A stretch of 64,000 nucleotides of DNA from Chitinophagaceae bacterium LGM1 (GTDB taxonomy: Bacteria; Bacteroidota; Bacteroidia; Chitinophagales; Chitinophagaceae). The position numbers were made by a program, and so were the translations under genes. Where the stretch lies: positions 1,263,501-1,327,500 of the forward strand of contig CP075895.1 of NCBI GenBank assembly GCA_018604165.1, given 5' to 3'. Positions 45,655 to 57,133 of this stretch are shown piece by piece (the first letter of the stretch is position 1; every line of letters starts with the position of its first letter). The notes beneath the pieces are model-generated. The model worked only from the letters and a program-made list of their open reading frames with translations, was not told where the DNA came from and made no database searches.

Positions 45655-45695
45655 CCTGTACTGATAGCTAAGGCTATACGGTATGGGGATTTTTT
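45655..45695 (+). terminator. Terminator-like hairpin in the rpoB leader (candidate attenuator)
   Basis: CCTGTACTGATAGC (45655-45668) pairs with GCTAT-(A bulge)-CGGTATGGG (45673-45687) over 14 base pairs including three G-U pairs, TAAG loop, followed by GATTTTTTG. It lies 30 bases before the rpoB ATG at 45726 and after the rpoB promoter, so it could terminate a fraction of transcripts. Confidence 0.5.
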
Positions 45696-45725
45696 GTTTC
45701 GTAAAAAGGAGTTTTTTAACATACT

Positions 45726-48700
45726 ATGGCTATACCGCAAAAACGAACTGCATCCGGCCGCGTTAACTTCGCGAAGATTCATGATGTTGCCGAAACACCT
45801 GATCTGCTGGGCATTCAGCTTCAATCGTTCCAGGATTTCTTCCAACTCGAAACCACGCCCGATAAGCGTGATAACGAGGGCTTGTTCCGTGTGTTTCAGG
45901 AAAACTTTCCTATTACAGACACACGCAACATCTTTGTGTTGGAATTTCTCGACTACTTTATTGACCCCCCACGCTACACCATCGAGGAGTGTATGGAGCG
46001 CGGCCTTACGTATTCAGTACCGCTGAAAGCAAAACTGAAACTAAGTTGTAATGATGAAGAACACGTTGACTTTGAAACCATCATACAAGATGTGTTTTTG
46101 GGCAACATCCCGTACATGACACCACGTGGTACATTCGTTATCAACGGTGCTGAGCGTGTGGTTGTATCACAGCTTCACCGTTCACCAGGTGTATTCTTCG
46201 GGCAGAGTGTTCACCCCAACGGTACTAAAATATACAGTGCCCGCGTGATACCTTTCAAAGGTGCATGGATGGAATTTGCTACGGACATCAACAATGTGAT
46301 GTACGCTTACATCGACCGTAAGAAAAAATTCCCTGTAACAACATTGCTCCGCGCCATAGGCTTTGAAACAGATAAGGACATCCTTGAACTGTTTGGCATG
46401 GCAGACGAAGTGAAAACAGATAAGAAAACATTAGCTAATCACATAGGTCGCCGTTTGGCTGCCCGTGTATTGCGTACATGGACGGAAGACTTCGTAGATG
46501 AAGATACAGGCGAGGTAGTAACCATCGAACGTAACGAGGTGGTGCTTGACCGTGATAATGTATTGGATGAAGAAAACGCGTCTATGATACAGGAAATGGG
46601 TATCCCTACCGTGTTCCTGCAAAAAGAAGAAGTAAGCGGCGATTTCTCTATCATCTACAACACTTTAAATAAAGATACTTCAAACAGTGAACTGGAAGCC
46701 GTTCAGCACATCTACCGCCAATTGCGTGGTTCGGATGCGCCGGATGATGAAACAGCGCGCGGTATCATAGAGAAATTGTTCTTTAGTGATAAGCGTTATG
46801 ATTTGGGCGAAGTAGGCCGTTACAAAATCAATCGCAAATTAGGGTTGGATATCAACCTCAATACAAAAGTATTGAGCAAAGAAGATATCATCTCTATTAT
46901 TAAATATCTGGTTCGCCTTACAAATGGTAAAGCAGAGATTGATGATATTGACCACTTGAGCAACCGCCGTGTACGTACGGTAGGCGAGCAGTTGTTCGCA
47001 CAGTTTGGTGTAGGTTTGGCACGTATGGCACGTACCATCCGCGAGCGTATGAATGTGCGTGACAATGAGGTGTTTACACCAATAGACCTGATTAACGCAC
47101 GTACACTGTCTTCAGTTATCAACTCGTTCTTCGGTACATCGCAACTGTCTCAGTTCCTCGACCAAACCAATCCGTTGTCGGAAATAACGCACAAGCGTCG
47201 TATATCTGCCCTCGGCCCTGGCGGTCTTAGCCGTGAGCGTGCAGGCTTTGAGGTGCGCGACGTACACTATAGCCACTATGGTCGTTTGTGTACTATCGAA
47301 ACACCGGAAGGTCCGAACATCGGTCTTATATCTACACTTTGCGTACACGCCAAGATTAATGATATGGGCTTTATCGAAACGCCTTACCGTAAGGTGAAAG
47401 AAGGTAAAGTTGACCTGAAACATCATCACTACCTGAGTGCGGAAGAAGAAGACGAAGCGAAGATTGCACAGGCAAACGTGCCACTGGATGAGAAAGGACA
47501 CTTTGTAGAAGATAAAATCAAATCGCGCCAAACGGGTGATTTCCCGATACTGGAGCGTGAAGATGTAGAATTCATGGACGTAGCACCTAACCAGATTGTT
47601 GGTTTGAGTGCGTCACTGATTCCGTTCCTTGAGCATGACGATGCCAACCGTGCCCTGATGGGTTCGAACATGCAACGTCAGGCAGTACCGCTTATCCGTC
47701 CGCAAGTGCCTATAGTAGGTACAGGTTTGGAAGCGAAAGCAGCACGCGATGCACGTATTCAGATACATGCAGAAGGTAATGGTGTGGTAGAGTATGTAGA
47801 TGCCAACCAGATACATGTACGCTACGACAGGAGCGAAACGGCTCGCCTTGTATCGTTTGAAGACGACCTGAAAGTATATACACTTACTAAGTATAAGAAA
47901 ACCAACCAAAGCACCAGCATCACACTAAGGCCAAGCGTAAAAGTAGGACAGAAAGTGAAAGAGGGCGACTTCCTGACAGAAGGCTACGCTACGAAAGATG
48001 GTGAATTGGCACTGGGCAGAAACCTGAAAGTGGCATTCATGCCTTGGAAGGGTTACAACTTTGAGGATGCCATTGTTATCAACGAGAAAGTAGTACGCGA
48101 TGACCTGTTTACATCAATCCACATTGATGAATATGAACTGGAAGTACGTGATACAAAATTAGGCGAAGAAGAGCTGACACCGGATATACCAAACGTATCG
48201 GAAGAGGCTACAAAAGACCTTGACGAGAACGGTATCATACGCATAGGTGCACACGTAGGCGAGGGCGACATACTGATAGGTAAAATAACACCTAAAGGTG
48301 AAACAGACCCGACACCAGAAGAAAAACTGTTGCGCGCCATATTTGGTGATAAAGCAGGTGATGCAAAAGATGCATCGCTGAAAGCACCAAGCGGAACGGA
48401 AGGTATCGTTATTGACAAGCAATTATTCCAACGTGCTAAGAAGGACAAGAATTCTAAAGTTCGTGAAAAAGCACAACTGGAAAAAATAGACAAGGTACAC
48501 GAGAAAAACCTCGAAGACCTGAAGACTTTGTTGATGGATAAGTTGATGACTTTGTTGAAAGACAAAACATCTACAGGTATCACCAACAACTTCGGCGAAC
48601 TGGTACTGAGCAAAGGCGGTAAATTCAATTCAAAAACATTGGGTTCTCTCGACTTCCAGAACGTTAACCCGTTGAACTGGACAGGCGATAAGTCAACCGA

Positions 48701-49538
48701 TGATTTGATAAACCAACTGTTGCACAACTACAATATCAAATTCAACGAAGAGCTGGGACGCTACAAGCGCGAGAAGTTCAACCTGAGCATTGGTGATGAA
48801 TTGCCTGCAGGTGTGTTGAAGCTGGCTAAAGTATATCTGGCAAGTAAGCGTAAGCTGAAAGTGGGTGATAAGATGGCGGGTCGCCACGGTAACAAAGGTA
48901 TCGTAGCGAAGATAGTGCGTGATGAAGACATGCCGTTCCTGGAAGATGGTACGCCTGTTGACATCGTACTGAACCCGCTGGGTGTACCGAGCCGTATGAA
49001 CCTCGGACAGATTTATGAAACCATCCTCGGTTGGGCAGGTGAGAAGTTGGGTGTGAAGTTTGCAACGCCAATCTTTGACGGTGCTGCGGTAAGCGAAATA
49101 GATGAACTGATTAACAAAGCAGAGTTACCAAGCTTCGGGCATACTTATTTGTATGACGGTGAAACGGGCGAACGCTTCCACCAGAAAGCTACCGTTGGTA
49201 TCATCTATATGATTAAGCTGCACCACATGGTAGATGATAAGATGCACGCACGTTCTATCGGGCCATACAGCCTCATAACGCAACAGCCATTGGGTGGTAA
49301 AGCCCAGTTTGGTGGTCAGCGTTTCGGTGAGATGGAAGTATGGGCGTTGGAAGCATACGGCGCATCAAACATTCTGCAAGAGTTGCTGACACTGAAGTCG
49401 GATGATATTATGGGACGTGCTAAGACGTACGAAGCCATCGTAAAAGGTGACAACGTACCTAAGCCTGGCATACCGGAATCATTCAACGTATTGGTGAATG
49501 AACTTCGCGGGTTGGGTCTTGAGTTGAAATTTGAATAG
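45726..49538 (+). CDS. rpoB: RNA polymerase subunit beta
   Basis: 1270 residues, of normal Bacteroidota length. The rifampicin pocket region (near residue 470-500: [20 protein letters not shown], then [11 protein letters not shown]) has the wild-type Asp, His and Ser at the positions of E. coli 516, 526 and 531, so no classical resistance substitution is seen. Further landmarks are [21 protein letters not shown], the insertions [24 protein letters not shown] and [12 protein letters not shown], and the C-terminal [21 protein letters not shown]. An AAGGAG sequence occurs 14 bases before the ATG. Unlike the common order, rplL is not directly upstream; rpoB has its own promoter. Confidence 0.98.
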   Translation: MAIPQKRTASGRVNFAKIHDVAETPDLLGIQLQSFQDFFQLETTPDKRDNEGLFRVFQENFPITDTRNIFVLEFLDYFIDPPRYTIEECMERGLTYSVPLKAKLKLSCNDEEHVDFETIIQDVFLGNIPYMTPRGTFVINGAERVVVSQLHRSPGVFFGQSVHPNGTKIYSARVIPFKGAWMEFATDINNVMYAYIDRKKKFPVTTLLRAIGFETDKDILELFGMADEVKTDKKTLANHIGRRLAARVLRTWTEDFVDEDTGEVVTIERNEVVLDRDNVLDEENASMIQEMGIPTVFLQKEEVSGDFSIIYNTLNKDTSNSELEAVQHIYRQLRGSDAPDDETARGIIEKLFFSDKRYDLGEVGRYKINRKLGLDINLNTKVLSKEDIISIIKYLVRLTNGKAEIDDIDHLSNRRVRTVGEQLFAQFGVGLARMARTIRERMNVRDNEVFTPIDLINARTLSSVINSFFGTSQLSQFLDQTNPLSEITHKRRISALGPGGLSRERAGFEVRDVHYSHYGRLCTIETPEGPNIGLISTLCVHAKINDMGFIETPYRKVKEGKVDLKHHHYLSAEEEDEAKIAQANVPLDEKGHFVEDKIKSRQTGDFPILEREDVEFMDVAPNQIVGLSASLIPFLEHDDANRALMGSNMQRQAVPLIRPQVPIVGTGLEAKAARDARIQIHAEGNGVVEYVDANQIHVRYDRSETARLVSFEDDLKVYTLTKYKKTNQSTSITLRPSVKVGQKVKEGDFLTEGYATKDGELALGRNLKVAFMPWKGYNFEDAIVINEKVVRDDLFTSIHIDEYELEVRDTKLGEEELTPDIPNVSEEATKDLDENGIIRIGAHVGEGDILIGKITPKGETDPTPEEKLLRAIFGDKAGDAKDASLKAPSGTEGIVIDKQLFQRAKKDKNSKVREKAQLEKIDKVHEKNLEDLKTLLMDKLMTLLKDKTSTGITNNFGELVLSKGGKFNSKTLGSLDFQNVNPLNWTGDKSTDDLINQLLHNYNIKFNEELGRYKREKFNLSIGDELPAGVLKLAKVYLASKRKLKVGDKMAGRHGNKGIVAKIVRDEDMPFLEDGTPVDIVLNPLGVPSRMNLGQIYETILGWAGEKLGVKFATPIFDGAAVSEIDELINKAELPSFGHTYLYDGETGERFHQKATVGIIYMIKLHHMVDDKMHARSIGPYSLITQQPLGGKAQFGGQRFGEMEVWALEAYGASNILQELLTLKSDDIMGRAKTYEAIVKGDNVPKPGIPESFNVLVNELRGLGLELKFE

Positions 49539-49551
49539 CAGTTCAGTAGAT

Positions 49552-49575
49552 AGTCTATAGTAGAAAGTAGAAAGT
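49552..49575 (+). repeat. Left inverted repeat of the S23-type element
   Basis: AGTCTATAGTAGAAAGTAGAAAGT (24 bases). Its reverse complement matches the right repeat (49930-49953) in 22 of 24 positions. Confidence 0.8.
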
Positions 49576-49582
49576 TCTTTGA

Positions 49583-49930
49583 ATGAATAATTTTAGGGAG
49601 TTGGTGGTTTGGCAAAAATCGGTAGCACTTGTTACAGAAATTTACAAAGGCACCAAACTATTCCCTGATAACGAAAAGTTTAATCTTGTAACACAAATGC
49701 AACGTGCAGCTACATCAATAGCCAGCAATATTGCAGAGGGTTCAGGAAGAAACTCTTCAGCTATGTTCAAACAGTTTCTTACAATCTCGTTAGGCTCTGC
49801 TTATGAATTGGAAACACAAATAATTATTAGTAACAAACTTTTTTATATAAACGATGAATATTGTAGTGAATTAATAAAGTCAGTTCAGGAAATACAAAAG
49901 ATGATTTACGGACTGTATAATTCAATATGA
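49583..49930 (+). CDS. Four-helix-bundle protein, S23 ribosomal intervening-sequence family
   Basis: 115 residues. The start MNNFRELVVWQKSVALVTEIYKGTKLFP and the middle LVTQMQRAATSIASNIAEGSGRNSSAMFKQFLTISLGSAYELETQI are hallmark sequences of the S23/IVS-encoded four-helix-bundle family (bIVSP), first met in intervening sequences of 23S rRNA genes and common as stand-alone genes in Bacteroidota. Its biochemical role is unclear. Here it lies between rpoB and rpoC in the same direction, and 24-base imperfect inverted repeats begin eight bases before its ATG and at the last base of its stop codon. Function unknown. Confidence 0.92.
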   Translation: MNNFRELVVWQKSVALVTEIYKGTKLFPDNEKFNLVTQMQRAATSIASNIAEGSGRNSSAMFKQFLTISLGSAYELETQIIISNKLFYINDEYCSELIKSVQEIQKMIYGLYNSI

Positions 49931-49953
49931 CTTTCTACTTTATACTAAAGACT
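49930..49953 (+). repeat. Right inverted repeat of the S23-type element
   Basis: ACTTTCTACTTTATACTAAAGACT (24 bases), starting in the stop codon of the S23-type gene and ending 19 bases before the rpoC ATG. Confidence 0.8.
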
Positions 49954-49972
49954 TAATACTATTTATAATATT

Positions 49973-52900
49973 ATGGCAATAAAGAAAGATAACCGCCCAA
50001 AAGCGGGATTCGGAAAGATCACCATCAGTCTTGCTTCTCCTGATACGATACTTGACCGTTCGTATGGCGAAGTGTTGAAGCCTGAAACCATTAACTACCG
50101 TACTTACAAACCAGAACGTGATGGTTTGTTTTGCGAAAAAATATTCGGCCCTGTAAAGGATTACGAATGTTATTGCGGTAAGTATAAGCGTATCCGTTAC
50201 AAGGGTATTGTGTGCGATCGTTGCGGTGTGGAAGTAACAGAAAAGAAAGTACGCCGTGAGCGTTTAGGCCACATCAAATTAGTGGTGCCTATCGTACATA
50301 TATGGTACTTCAAGAGCTTGCCAAACAAAATAGGTTATTTGTTGGGTAGCAGCTCTAAAAAGCTGGAAAGCATCGTGTACTACGAGCGTTATGTAGTAGT
50401 ACAGGCTGGTGAGGCAGAAGACCTGATACGTCAGAAGCTGAACCTGAAAGATTCAGAAAACACGTATCTGCAACTGCTGACGGAAGATGAGTATCTGGAA
50501 ATATTGGATAGTATATCTAAAGATAACCATCACCTGTCTGATGAAGACCCGAATAAATTCATCGCTAAGATGGGTGCAGAGGCTGTACACTCACTGTTGA
50601 GCCGTATAGACCTCGACCAGTTGTCTTACGACTTGCGTAATGCTGCTGCCAACGAAACATCTCAACAACGTAAGCAGGAAGCCCTGAAACGCCTGAGCGT
50701 AGTAGAAGCTTTCCGCGATGCGAATACAAGGGTAGAGAACAGGCTGGAATGGACTGTAATGCAGTACATACCTGTAATACCACCAGAGTTGCGCCCGTTA
50801 GTGCCATTGGATGGCGGACGTTTCGCATCTTCTGACTTGAACGATTTGTATCGTCGTGTTATTATACGTAACAACCGTTTGAAACGCCTGATAGAAATTA
50901 AAGCACCGGAAGTTATCCTGCGTAACGAAAAACGTATGTTGCAGGAAGCGGTTGACTCGCTGTTTGATAACAGCCGTAAGTCGAACGCGGTGAAGGCTGA
51001 GGGTGGACGTGCGCTGAAATCACTATCAGACGTACTGAAAGGTAAGCAAGGTCGTTTCCGTCAGAACCTGTTGGGTAAACGTGTTGACTATTCTGGTCGT
51101 TCGGTTATCGTGGTAGGTCCTGAAATGAAATTGCATGAGTGTGGTTTGCCAAAAGATATGGCGGCAGAATTGTTCAAGCCGTTCATCATCCGCAAACTGA
51201 TAGAAAGAGGTATCGTAAAAACAGTAAAGAGCGCGAAGAAATTAGTAGAGCGCAAAGAAGCTGTTGTTTGGGATATATTGGAGAATGTACTGAAAGGACA
51301 CCCCGTATTACTAAACCGTGCCCCAACGCTCCACCGTCTGTCAATACAGGCATTCCAGCCTAAGCTGATAGAAGGTAAAGCGATACAACTGCACCCGTTG
51401 GTGTGTTCTGCCTTCAACGCCGACTTTGACGGTGACCAGATGGCGGTACACGTACCACTAAGCAGTGCTGCTATATTGGAAGCACAGGTACTGATGCTGG
51501 CTTCTCACAACATTCTGAATCCGCAAAACGGTACACCCATCACCCTGCCTTCACAGGACATGGTACTTGGCCTGTACTACATCAGCAAGGGTAAACGCAA
51601 CCTGCCAAACGACCCTGTAAAGGGTGAAGGCATGGCGTTCTACAGCCCCGAAGAAGTAATGATTGCCTACAACGAAGGCCGTGTTGATTTGCATGCGTAC
51701 ATCAAAGTGAAAGTGGATACACTGAACAAAGAAGGACAATTGCAAAAACAACTGTTGGAAACAACGGTAGGCCGTGTCATATTCAACCAGTTTGTACCGA
51801 AAGAAAGTGGTTTCGTAAACGCATTGCTGACTAAAAAGTCTTTGCGCGAAATCATCGGCGATATCCTGAAAAATGCAGGTATCCCTAAAACGGTACAATT
51901 CCTCGACGATATTAAAACACTTGGTTTCCGTACTGCCTTCCGTGGTGGTTTGTCGTTCAACATCAACGACCTGACAGTACCTGATGTGAAAGAAGCATTG
52001 GTAGAAGCAGCACAGGGCGAAGTGGACGAAGTGTGGGAAAACTACAACATGGGCTTGATTACCAACAACGAGCGTTACAACCAGATAATTGACATCTGGT
52101 CGCGCGTGGATACCCGTGTTACAGAAACGCTGATACGCGAGATGGCAAGTGATAAACAAGGTTTCAACTCTGTTTACATGATGCTGGACTCTGGTGCGCG
52201 TGGTTCTAAACAACAGGTAAAACAGTTGGCTGGTTTGAGGGGCTTGATGGCTAAACCACGCCGTAGTGGTTCTTCAGGTTCTGAAATCATTGAAAACCCA
52301 ATCTTGTCAAACTTCAAAACAGGTTTGTCGGTATTGGAATACTTCATATCTACGCACGGTGCGCGTAAAGGTCTGGCAGATACCGCCCTTAAAACAGCGG
52401 ATGCGGGTTACCTGACACGCCGTCTGGTAGACGTGGCGCAAGATGTGGTTATCAATGAAGAAGATTGCGGTACACTGCGTGGTATTGCAACATCTGCCCT
52501 GAAAGACAACGAAGAAATAGTAGAGCCGTTGTATGACCGTATCCTCGGCCGTACTTCTCTGCACGATGTGTACGACCCCATAAGCGACGAGCTGTTGGTG
52601 TCTGCAGGTGGAGAAATAACACAAGATGTAGCACAACGTATAGAAGACAGCGCGATAGATACGGTAGAAATACGCTCGGTACTTACTTGCGAAGCCCGCC
52701 GTGGTGTATGCTCTAAGTGCTATGGTAAAAACCTTGCTACTGGCTATATGACACAGAAAGGTGATGCGGTAGGTATCATCGCTGCACAGTCTATCGGTGA
52801 GCCGGGTACACAGCTTACGCTCCGTACCTTCCACGTGGGTGGTGTGGCTGGTTCTTCTGCTATCGAATCTATGTTGGCTGCTAAGTTTGACGGTACAGTA

Positions 52901-54295
52901 CAGTTCGACGGTTTGCGTACTACAACATTTACAGATGCTGAAGGCGAAACCATCAATGTGGTAATAGGCCGTACGGGCGAAATGCGTATTGTGGACGTTG
53001 CCAACGACCGCTTGCTGATAACTAACAATATACCTTACGGTTCTCACCTGAAAGTGAAGAACGGACAGAAAGTAACCAAAGGTGATGTTATCTGTACTTG
53101 GGACCCGTTCAACGCCGTTATCGTTTCTGAACTGAATGGTAAAATACGCCTTGAGAACGTAATAGAAGGTATCACGTACCGCGAAGAAGCCGACGAACAA
53201 ACAGGCCATCGCGAAAAAGTGGTTATTGAAACCAAAGACAAAACAAAAATACCTGCCATCGGTGTAGTTGGTAAGGAAGAAAAATCATACAACCTGCCTG
53301 TAGGCTCGCACATCATCGTTGCAGATGGTGATGCTGTAAACAGCGGACAGGTGATAGTGAAGATACCACGTATCATGGGCCGTAGCCGAGATATCACGGG
53401 TGGTCTGCCGCGTGTAACGGAACTGTTTGAAGCACGTAACCCGAGCAACCCTGCTATAGTAGCAGAGATAGACGGTGTGGTAACATTCGGTAACGTAAAA
53501 CGTGGTAACCGCGAAATAATCGTAGAATCTCGCGAAGGTTTGGTGAAGAAATACTTAGTGCCACTTACGCGCCACATCATGGTGCAGGATGGCGACTTTG
53601 TGAAAGCAGGTACTTCACTGTCTGACGGTGCAGTAACACCGGGCGACATCCTTGCCATCAAAGGTCCGTTTGCCGTACAGGAATACTTGGTGAACGAGAT
53701 ACAAGAGGTATATCGCTTGCAGGGTGTGAAGATAAATGACAAACACATTGAGGTGATAGTACGCCAGATGATGCGTAAAGTAACTATTGTTGACCCGGGT
53801 GATACTAAATTCCTGGAAGATGATACAGTTGATAAATTCGACTTCATGGTTGAAAACGACTGGATATTTGACAAGAAAGTAGTAACCGAAGCGGGCGACT
53901 CTGACAAGCTGCACCCTGGTCAAATCGTTACCCTGCGCGAGATACGTGAAGAAAACAGTATGCTGCGCCGTAATGATAAGAAAGTAGTAGAGTATCGCGA
54001 TGCCGCGCCTGCTACCTCTGCGCCATTGCTGTTGGGTATTACCAAAGCATCGTTGGGTACACAAAGCTGGATATCTGCCGCGTCTTTCCAGGAAACTACG
54101 AAGGTACTTTCTCAAGCCGCTATCAACGGTAAGAGCGATAACCTGATGGGCTTGAAGGAGAACGTTATCACAGGTAATCTGATACCAGCGGGTACGGGTA
54201 TGCGCGACTTTGAAGACATTGTAGTAGGCTCTAAAGAAGAGTTCGACCTGCTGATGGCTAACCGCGATGTACTACAGTTTGACGAAGAAGAATAG
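49973..54295 (+). CDS. rpoC: RNA polymerase subunit beta'
   Basis: 1440 residues. N-terminal zinc ribbon [20 protein letters not shown]; catalytic Mg-binding [15 protein letters not shown] near residue 482; bridge-helix/trigger-loop region with [16 protein letters not shown] and [18 protein letters not shown]; second zinc cluster with [11 protein letters not shown] and SKCYG (residues ~830-920). It completes the core enzyme with RpoB. rpoB and rpoC are normally nearly contiguous; here the 434-base gap is occupied by the S23-type element. Confidence 0.98.
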   Translation: MAIKKDNRPKAGFGKITISLASPDTILDRSYGEVLKPETINYRTYKPERDGLFCEKIFGPVKDYECYCGKYKRIRYKGIVCDRCGVEVTEKKVRRERLGHIKLVVPIVHIWYFKSLPNKIGYLLGSSSKKLESIVYYERYVVVQAGEAEDLIRQKLNLKDSENTYLQLLTEDEYLEILDSISKDNHHLSDEDPNKFIAKMGAEAVHSLLSRIDLDQLSYDLRNAAANETSQQRKQEALKRLSVVEAFRDANTRVENRLEWTVMQYIPVIPPELRPLVPLDGGRFASSDLNDLYRRVIIRNNRLKRLIEIKAPEVILRNEKRMLQEAVDSLFDNSRKSNAVKAEGGRALKSLSDVLKGKQGRFRQNLLGKRVDYSGRSVIVVGPEMKLHECGLPKDMAAELFKPFIIRKLIERGIVKTVKSAKKLVERKEAVVWDILENVLKGHPVLLNRAPTLHRLSIQAFQPKLIEGKAIQLHPLVCSAFNADFDGDQMAVHVPLSSAAILEAQVLMLASHNILNPQNGTPITLPSQDMVLGLYYISKGKRNLPNDPVKGEGMAFYSPEEVMIAYNEGRVDLHAYIKVKVDTLNKEGQLQKQLLETTVGRVIFNQFVPKESGFVNALLTKKSLREIIGDILKNAGIPKTVQFLDDIKTLGFRTAFRGGLSFNINDLTVPDVKEALVEAAQGEVDEVWENYNMGLITNNERYNQIIDIWSRVDTRVTETLIREMASDKQGFNSVYMMLDSGARGSKQQVKQLAGLRGLMAKPRRSGSSGSEIIENPILSNFKTGLSVLEYFISTHGARKGLADTALKTADAGYLTRRLVDVAQDVVINEEDCGTLRGIATSALKDNEEIVEPLYDRILGRTSLHDVYDPISDELLVSAGGEITQDVAQRIEDSAIDTVEIRSVLTCEARRGVCSKCYGKNLATGYMTQKGDAVGIIAAQSIGEPGTQLTLRTFHVGGVAGSSAIESMLAAKFDGTVQFDGLRTTTFTDAEGETINVVIGRTGEMRIVDVANDRLLITNNIPYGSHLKVKNGQKVTKGDVICTWDPFNAVIVSELNGKIRLENVIEGITYREEADEQTGHREKVVIETKDKTKIPAIGVVGKEEKSYNLPVGSHIIVADGDAVNSGQVIVKIPRIMGRSRDITGGLPRVTELFEARNPSNPAIVAEIDGVVTFGNVKRGNREIIVESREGLVKKYLVPLTRHIMVQDGDFVKAGTSLSDGAVTPGDILAIKGPFAVQEYLVNEIQEVYRLQGVKINDKHIEVIVRQMMRKVTIVDPGDTKFLEDDTVDKFDFMVENDWIFDKKVVTEAGDSDKLHPGQIVTLREIREENSMLRRNDKKVVEYRDAAPATSAPLLLGITKASLGTQSWISAASFQETTKVLSQAAINGKSDNLMGLKENVITGNLIPAGTGMRDFEDIVVGSKEEFDLLMANRDVLQFDEEE

Positions 54296-54341
54296 ACCGC
54301 AGATTTTCATGATTTAGTCATGATGATAATGATTGAATATT

Positions 54342-54374
54342 CAACGCCTCGCATGTAGCGGGGCGTTGTTGTTT
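54342..54374 (+). terminator. rpoC terminator
   Basis: CAACGCCTCGC (54342-54352), ATGTA loop, GCGGGGCGTTG (54358-54368): 11 pairs including one G-U, followed by TTGTTTG. Confidence 0.8.
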
Positions 54375-54406
54375 GTAGTCCATTTTGTGTTTCAATTTAA
54401 CGCGTG

Positions 54407-54478
54407 TTGTCAGCAGTTCCCTCCTGACAATGATAACACACAACCCTGCGCGAACCGTCAGGAAGCAATTCCTGACGG
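54407..54478. repeat. Two perfect hairpins in the rpoC-receptor gap
   Basis: TTGTCAG (54407-54413) with CTGACAA (54424-54430), and CCGTCAGGAA (54455-54464) with TTCCTGACGG (54469-54478) around GCAA. Both share TCAGG/CCTGA words. Lack of T-runs argues against simple terminators. No gene is visible in 54296-54575. Confidence 0.5.
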
Positions 54479-54523
54479 CATGGTAAAGAAGATAGTTAAC
54501 AACAATAATTAAACACCGCACCC

Positions 54524-54552
54524 CGTGAGATGGCTTCATACTTCGCCATGAC
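54524..54552 (-). repeat. Degenerate copy of the CGTCATTGCGAGG interspersed repeat
   Basis: CGTGAGATGGCTTCATACTTCGCCATGAC resembles the reverse complement of the 30-base repeat seen three times at 57.2-57.5 kb in about 24 of 29 positions. Confidence 0.55.
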
Positions 54553-54575
54553 TGGTGCTGTAACAACACTTCCAC

Positions 54576-56951
54576 TTAATGAAACTCAACTCTGTATGCA
54601 AGGTTGGGGATGAATCCTGTTTGGTACACGGTTTTTACTATGCCGCTGCGCCTGTCGAAGAAGGAGTAGAAATAGTTTTTTCGGTTGAAGATGTTTTGCG
54701 CGTCAAACTGTATGCTGTGGGTAGCCCGCTTACGGTTGAACTTGATATACGCACTACCATCTACACGCTGGTAGGGGCTGCTTTGCCTTGTATAATATTG
54801 CCCTGTGTAGTACACCGTTTTGCGCTCTGCCATAGAGGTGGCAACGTCTATTACACTCTCTCGCAAACCGCCGCTATACAAAAACTTGCCATTGATGCCT
54901 AGTATGGTTTTGCCCGTATTATTCAGCCTGAATTCTTTACCACCCAAAACGTTTAGCTGGTAGCCCCTGTTAAAGAGTGTGTTATATTCCTCTCCCTTGT
55001 AGGTAGTGTATAGCGAGCGAAACAGAGAGCCTGTAGCCAGCACGTAGTACCCGTTATTAAACGGGCGTTCTATGCACATATCTATACCATAGTTGCGCCC
55101 TGTGCCATCGCTTACCAAAGGCTTAGTGTCCAGCAGCGAATAAATATTTTCTGCATTGATGACAGAGAAACCACTGGCACTGTCTGCCTCTACGGGTATG
55201 CTATACAGGTGTTGGTAATATGCCTCTACCTTCAGCCTTGTTTTAAAAGGCAGCGGACGGTCGAAGCCCAAGACTATATGTGCGGCACGTAGCAGGTCGA
55301 GGTTTTTGTTGGGGTAGGTGATGGTAGTGCCTTGTGTGGCATTGCTGTACAGGTAGGTAGATATATGTTCTGGTTTGCTGTGCAGCCCCGCCGCCAGTGT
55401 AAAGGTATTTTTCTTTGCATTGTAGCTTACAGATGCACGAGGCTCTATGCTATATTTTTCGTTGAGCGCGTAGTAAGAGCCATGCAAGCCGCCCGTAGCA
55501 GTTATGTGTTGGCTCACCCTCGTCTTCCATTGTGCATACGCCTGATAGTATTGGGTACTGCCATTGCTGCGTATCAGTGTCTTCCACAGTTTAGCTCCTT
55601 GGTCAAAAAGATTTTCGTCAATATCAAAAGACAACAACTGCACCACTACACCAGTGCGGAATGTATTGCGGCTGTTTATTTTATTATTGTACATCATCGT
55701 TGCACGTATGGCTGTGTTGCTCGATAATGATTTTTGCGTAGGTATCTCGGCGTAGTTATTAGATGGGTTCAGCGTATCTACATTGGTCTTACCATCGTCG
55801 TACGATGCTGATACGATGGTTTTGATATAGGCATGGCTGTTTACAAAGTATTGATGCGTAACACCACCTACACCCAGCATACCATCTGCCCGTAGTTTGA
55901 AGTTGGGGTTATCGTCCGTCCATTGGGTACTGTCTTTATCGGGGTCTTTGGTAGCGGTGTTGTAGCCCCACAAGCCAAATACCGAAAACGTACCTGCCTT
56001 CTTGGTAGGGAAGTTGAGTTTGAAAGAAGCATCCTGATAAGCGGGTAAGACACCCCCCAAATCGAAATAAGGCTCGAGCAATGCAAGTGTAGAATAACGA
56101 TAGTTGACAAGGTAAGAAGCTTTGCCACCTGTTTTGAACGGTCCTTCCGTAGCTACCTCTGCACCCAATGTACCAAGCTGAAAAGTATGCTCTCTGCGGG
56201 TAGTATTACCATTGCGAAACTGTAAATCGAAAGCACCCGAAAGGGCATTACCTATCTCGGCAGGGAAAGCACCTGTGTAGAAGTCGGACGTACCGAGCAT
56301 ACTGGCATTCAGCATACTCACCGCCCCGCCCGATGTGCTGAGGCTGCCAAAGTGGTTGGGGTTGGGTATCTCTATACCTTCCAGCCGCCATAGTATGCCT
56401 TTGGGCGAATTGCCACGTACTACAATACCGTTTTCCAAATCATCGTTGTTCGATACGCCCATAAAATTTTGCGCCATACGTGCAGGGTCTGATACCGATG
56501 CTGCAAAGCGTTTGGTTTCCTCTACCGAAAAAGAACGTGCGCTGACGGTGGCAAACTCGTTCATGGCTTTGTTGCGGTCTTTATTGGCACTTACGTTTAC
56601 CTCTTGCAGGCTGGTGTAGTTTTCGGTAAGCGATACATTCAGTTCCAACTCCTTGCCCGATGTTACCAATACCTCTGCCACTGTGCGTGGTTCATACCCA
56701 ACGATGCTGAATTGAAACGATTGCCTGCCTACTGGTATGTTTTGCAGTAGGTAGTAGCCATTGCTATCGGTCATGGCGTTTTTTTGTTTGTCTGCCATCA
56801 GCAATACCACCACACCCTCTATCGGCTTTTTAGACTCTGCATCCAGCACCTGCCCGCGTATGTTTTGGGTAAGCACCCCCGTTTGTGCTACTGATAGCAC
56901 TGGAAACAGGGTAATGAAAAACAGTATCAGTGTATAAAAACTTCTGTGCAT
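54576..56951 (-). CDS. TonB-dependent receptor with N-terminal carboxypeptidase-like domain (paralog 2)
   Basis: 791 residues. Signal peptide YTLILFFITLFPVLSVAQ, then QNIRGQVLDAESKKPIEGVVVLL (carboxypeptidase-regulatory-like domain), plug (VVRGNSPKGILWRLEGIEIPN, NHFGSLSTSGGAVSMLNASM, FYTGAFPAEIGNALSGAFDL) and a barrel ending in LAYRVEFH. The same motifs appear in the receptor at 41611-44010, so these are paralogs by ancient duplication. No SusD or other receptor partner is adjacent. Ligand unknown. Its start is the first ATG of the frame and fits the signal peptide. Confidence 0.9.
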   Translation of the reverse strand: MHRSFYTLILFFITLFPVLSVAQTGVLTQNIRGQVLDAESKKPIEGVVVLLMADKQKNAMTDSNGYYLLQNIPVGRQSFQFSIVGYEPRTVAEVLVTSGKELELNVSLTENYTSLQEVNVSANKDRNKAMNEFATVSARSFSVEETKRFAASVSDPARMAQNFMGVSNNDDLENGIVVRGNSPKGILWRLEGIEIPNPNHFGSLSTSGGAVSMLNASMLGTSDFYTGAFPAEIGNALSGAFDLQFRNGNTTRREHTFQLGTLGAEVATEGPFKTGGKASYLVNYRYSTLALLEPYFDLGGVLPAYQDASFKLNFPTKKAGTFSVFGLWGYNTATKDPDKDSTQWTDDNPNFKLRADGMLGVGGVTHQYFVNSHAYIKTIVSASYDDGKTNVDTLNPSNNYAEIPTQKSLSSNTAIRATMMYNNKINSRNTFRTGVVVQLLSFDIDENLFDQGAKLWKTLIRSNGSTQYYQAYAQWKTRVSQHITATGGLHGSYYALNEKYSIEPRASVSYNAKKNTFTLAAGLHSKPEHISTYLYSNATQGTTITYPNKNLDLLRAAHIVLGFDRPLPFKTRLKVEAYYQHLYSIPVEADSASGFSVINAENIYSLLDTKPLVSDGTGRNYGIDMCIERPFNNGYYVLATGSLFRSLYTTYKGEEYNTLFNRGYQLNVLGGKEFRLNNTGKTILGINGKFLYSGGLRESVIDVATSMAERKTVYYTGQYYTRQSSPYQRVDGSAYIKFNRKRATHSIQFDAQNIFNRKNYFYSFFDRRSGIVKTVYQTGFIPNLAYRVEFH

Positions 56952-57040
56952 GAAAACAATGTATGAGCCTTATTCTTCAAAAATAAGACATTGCAGGATG
57001 CGAGGGGTTTAATTGTGTGGGGTAAAAAGTCCGACTCTCA

Positions 57041-57117
57041 CGTCATTGCGAGGAAGTATCTGCGAATGCAGATATGTACGTGGCAACTTTTCTCATGTAG
57101 CGAAGCTGAATAATCTC
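57041..57117 (+). repeat. Split copy of the CGTCATTGCGAGG repeat
   Basis: The left part CGTCATTGCGAGGAAG (57041-57056) and the right part CGAAGCTGAATAATCTCACG (57098-57117) of the 30-base repeat are separated by about 40 bases containing the hairpin ATCTGC-GAAT-GCAGAT. Confidence 0.5.
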
Positions 57118-57133
57118 ACGATATCATGAGCTT

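Noticed and set aside
52307-53209. 300-codon open frame on the minus strand inside rpoC
   Set aside because: It lies fully antisense to conserved rpoC sequence and its translation is rich in Cys/Tyr/Phe/His without domain motifs; a shadow frame.
54318-54575. 85-codon minus-strand frame after the TonB-dependent receptor
   Set aside because: It spans the rpoC terminator, two hairpins and a decayed repeat, so it is most likely a chance frame.
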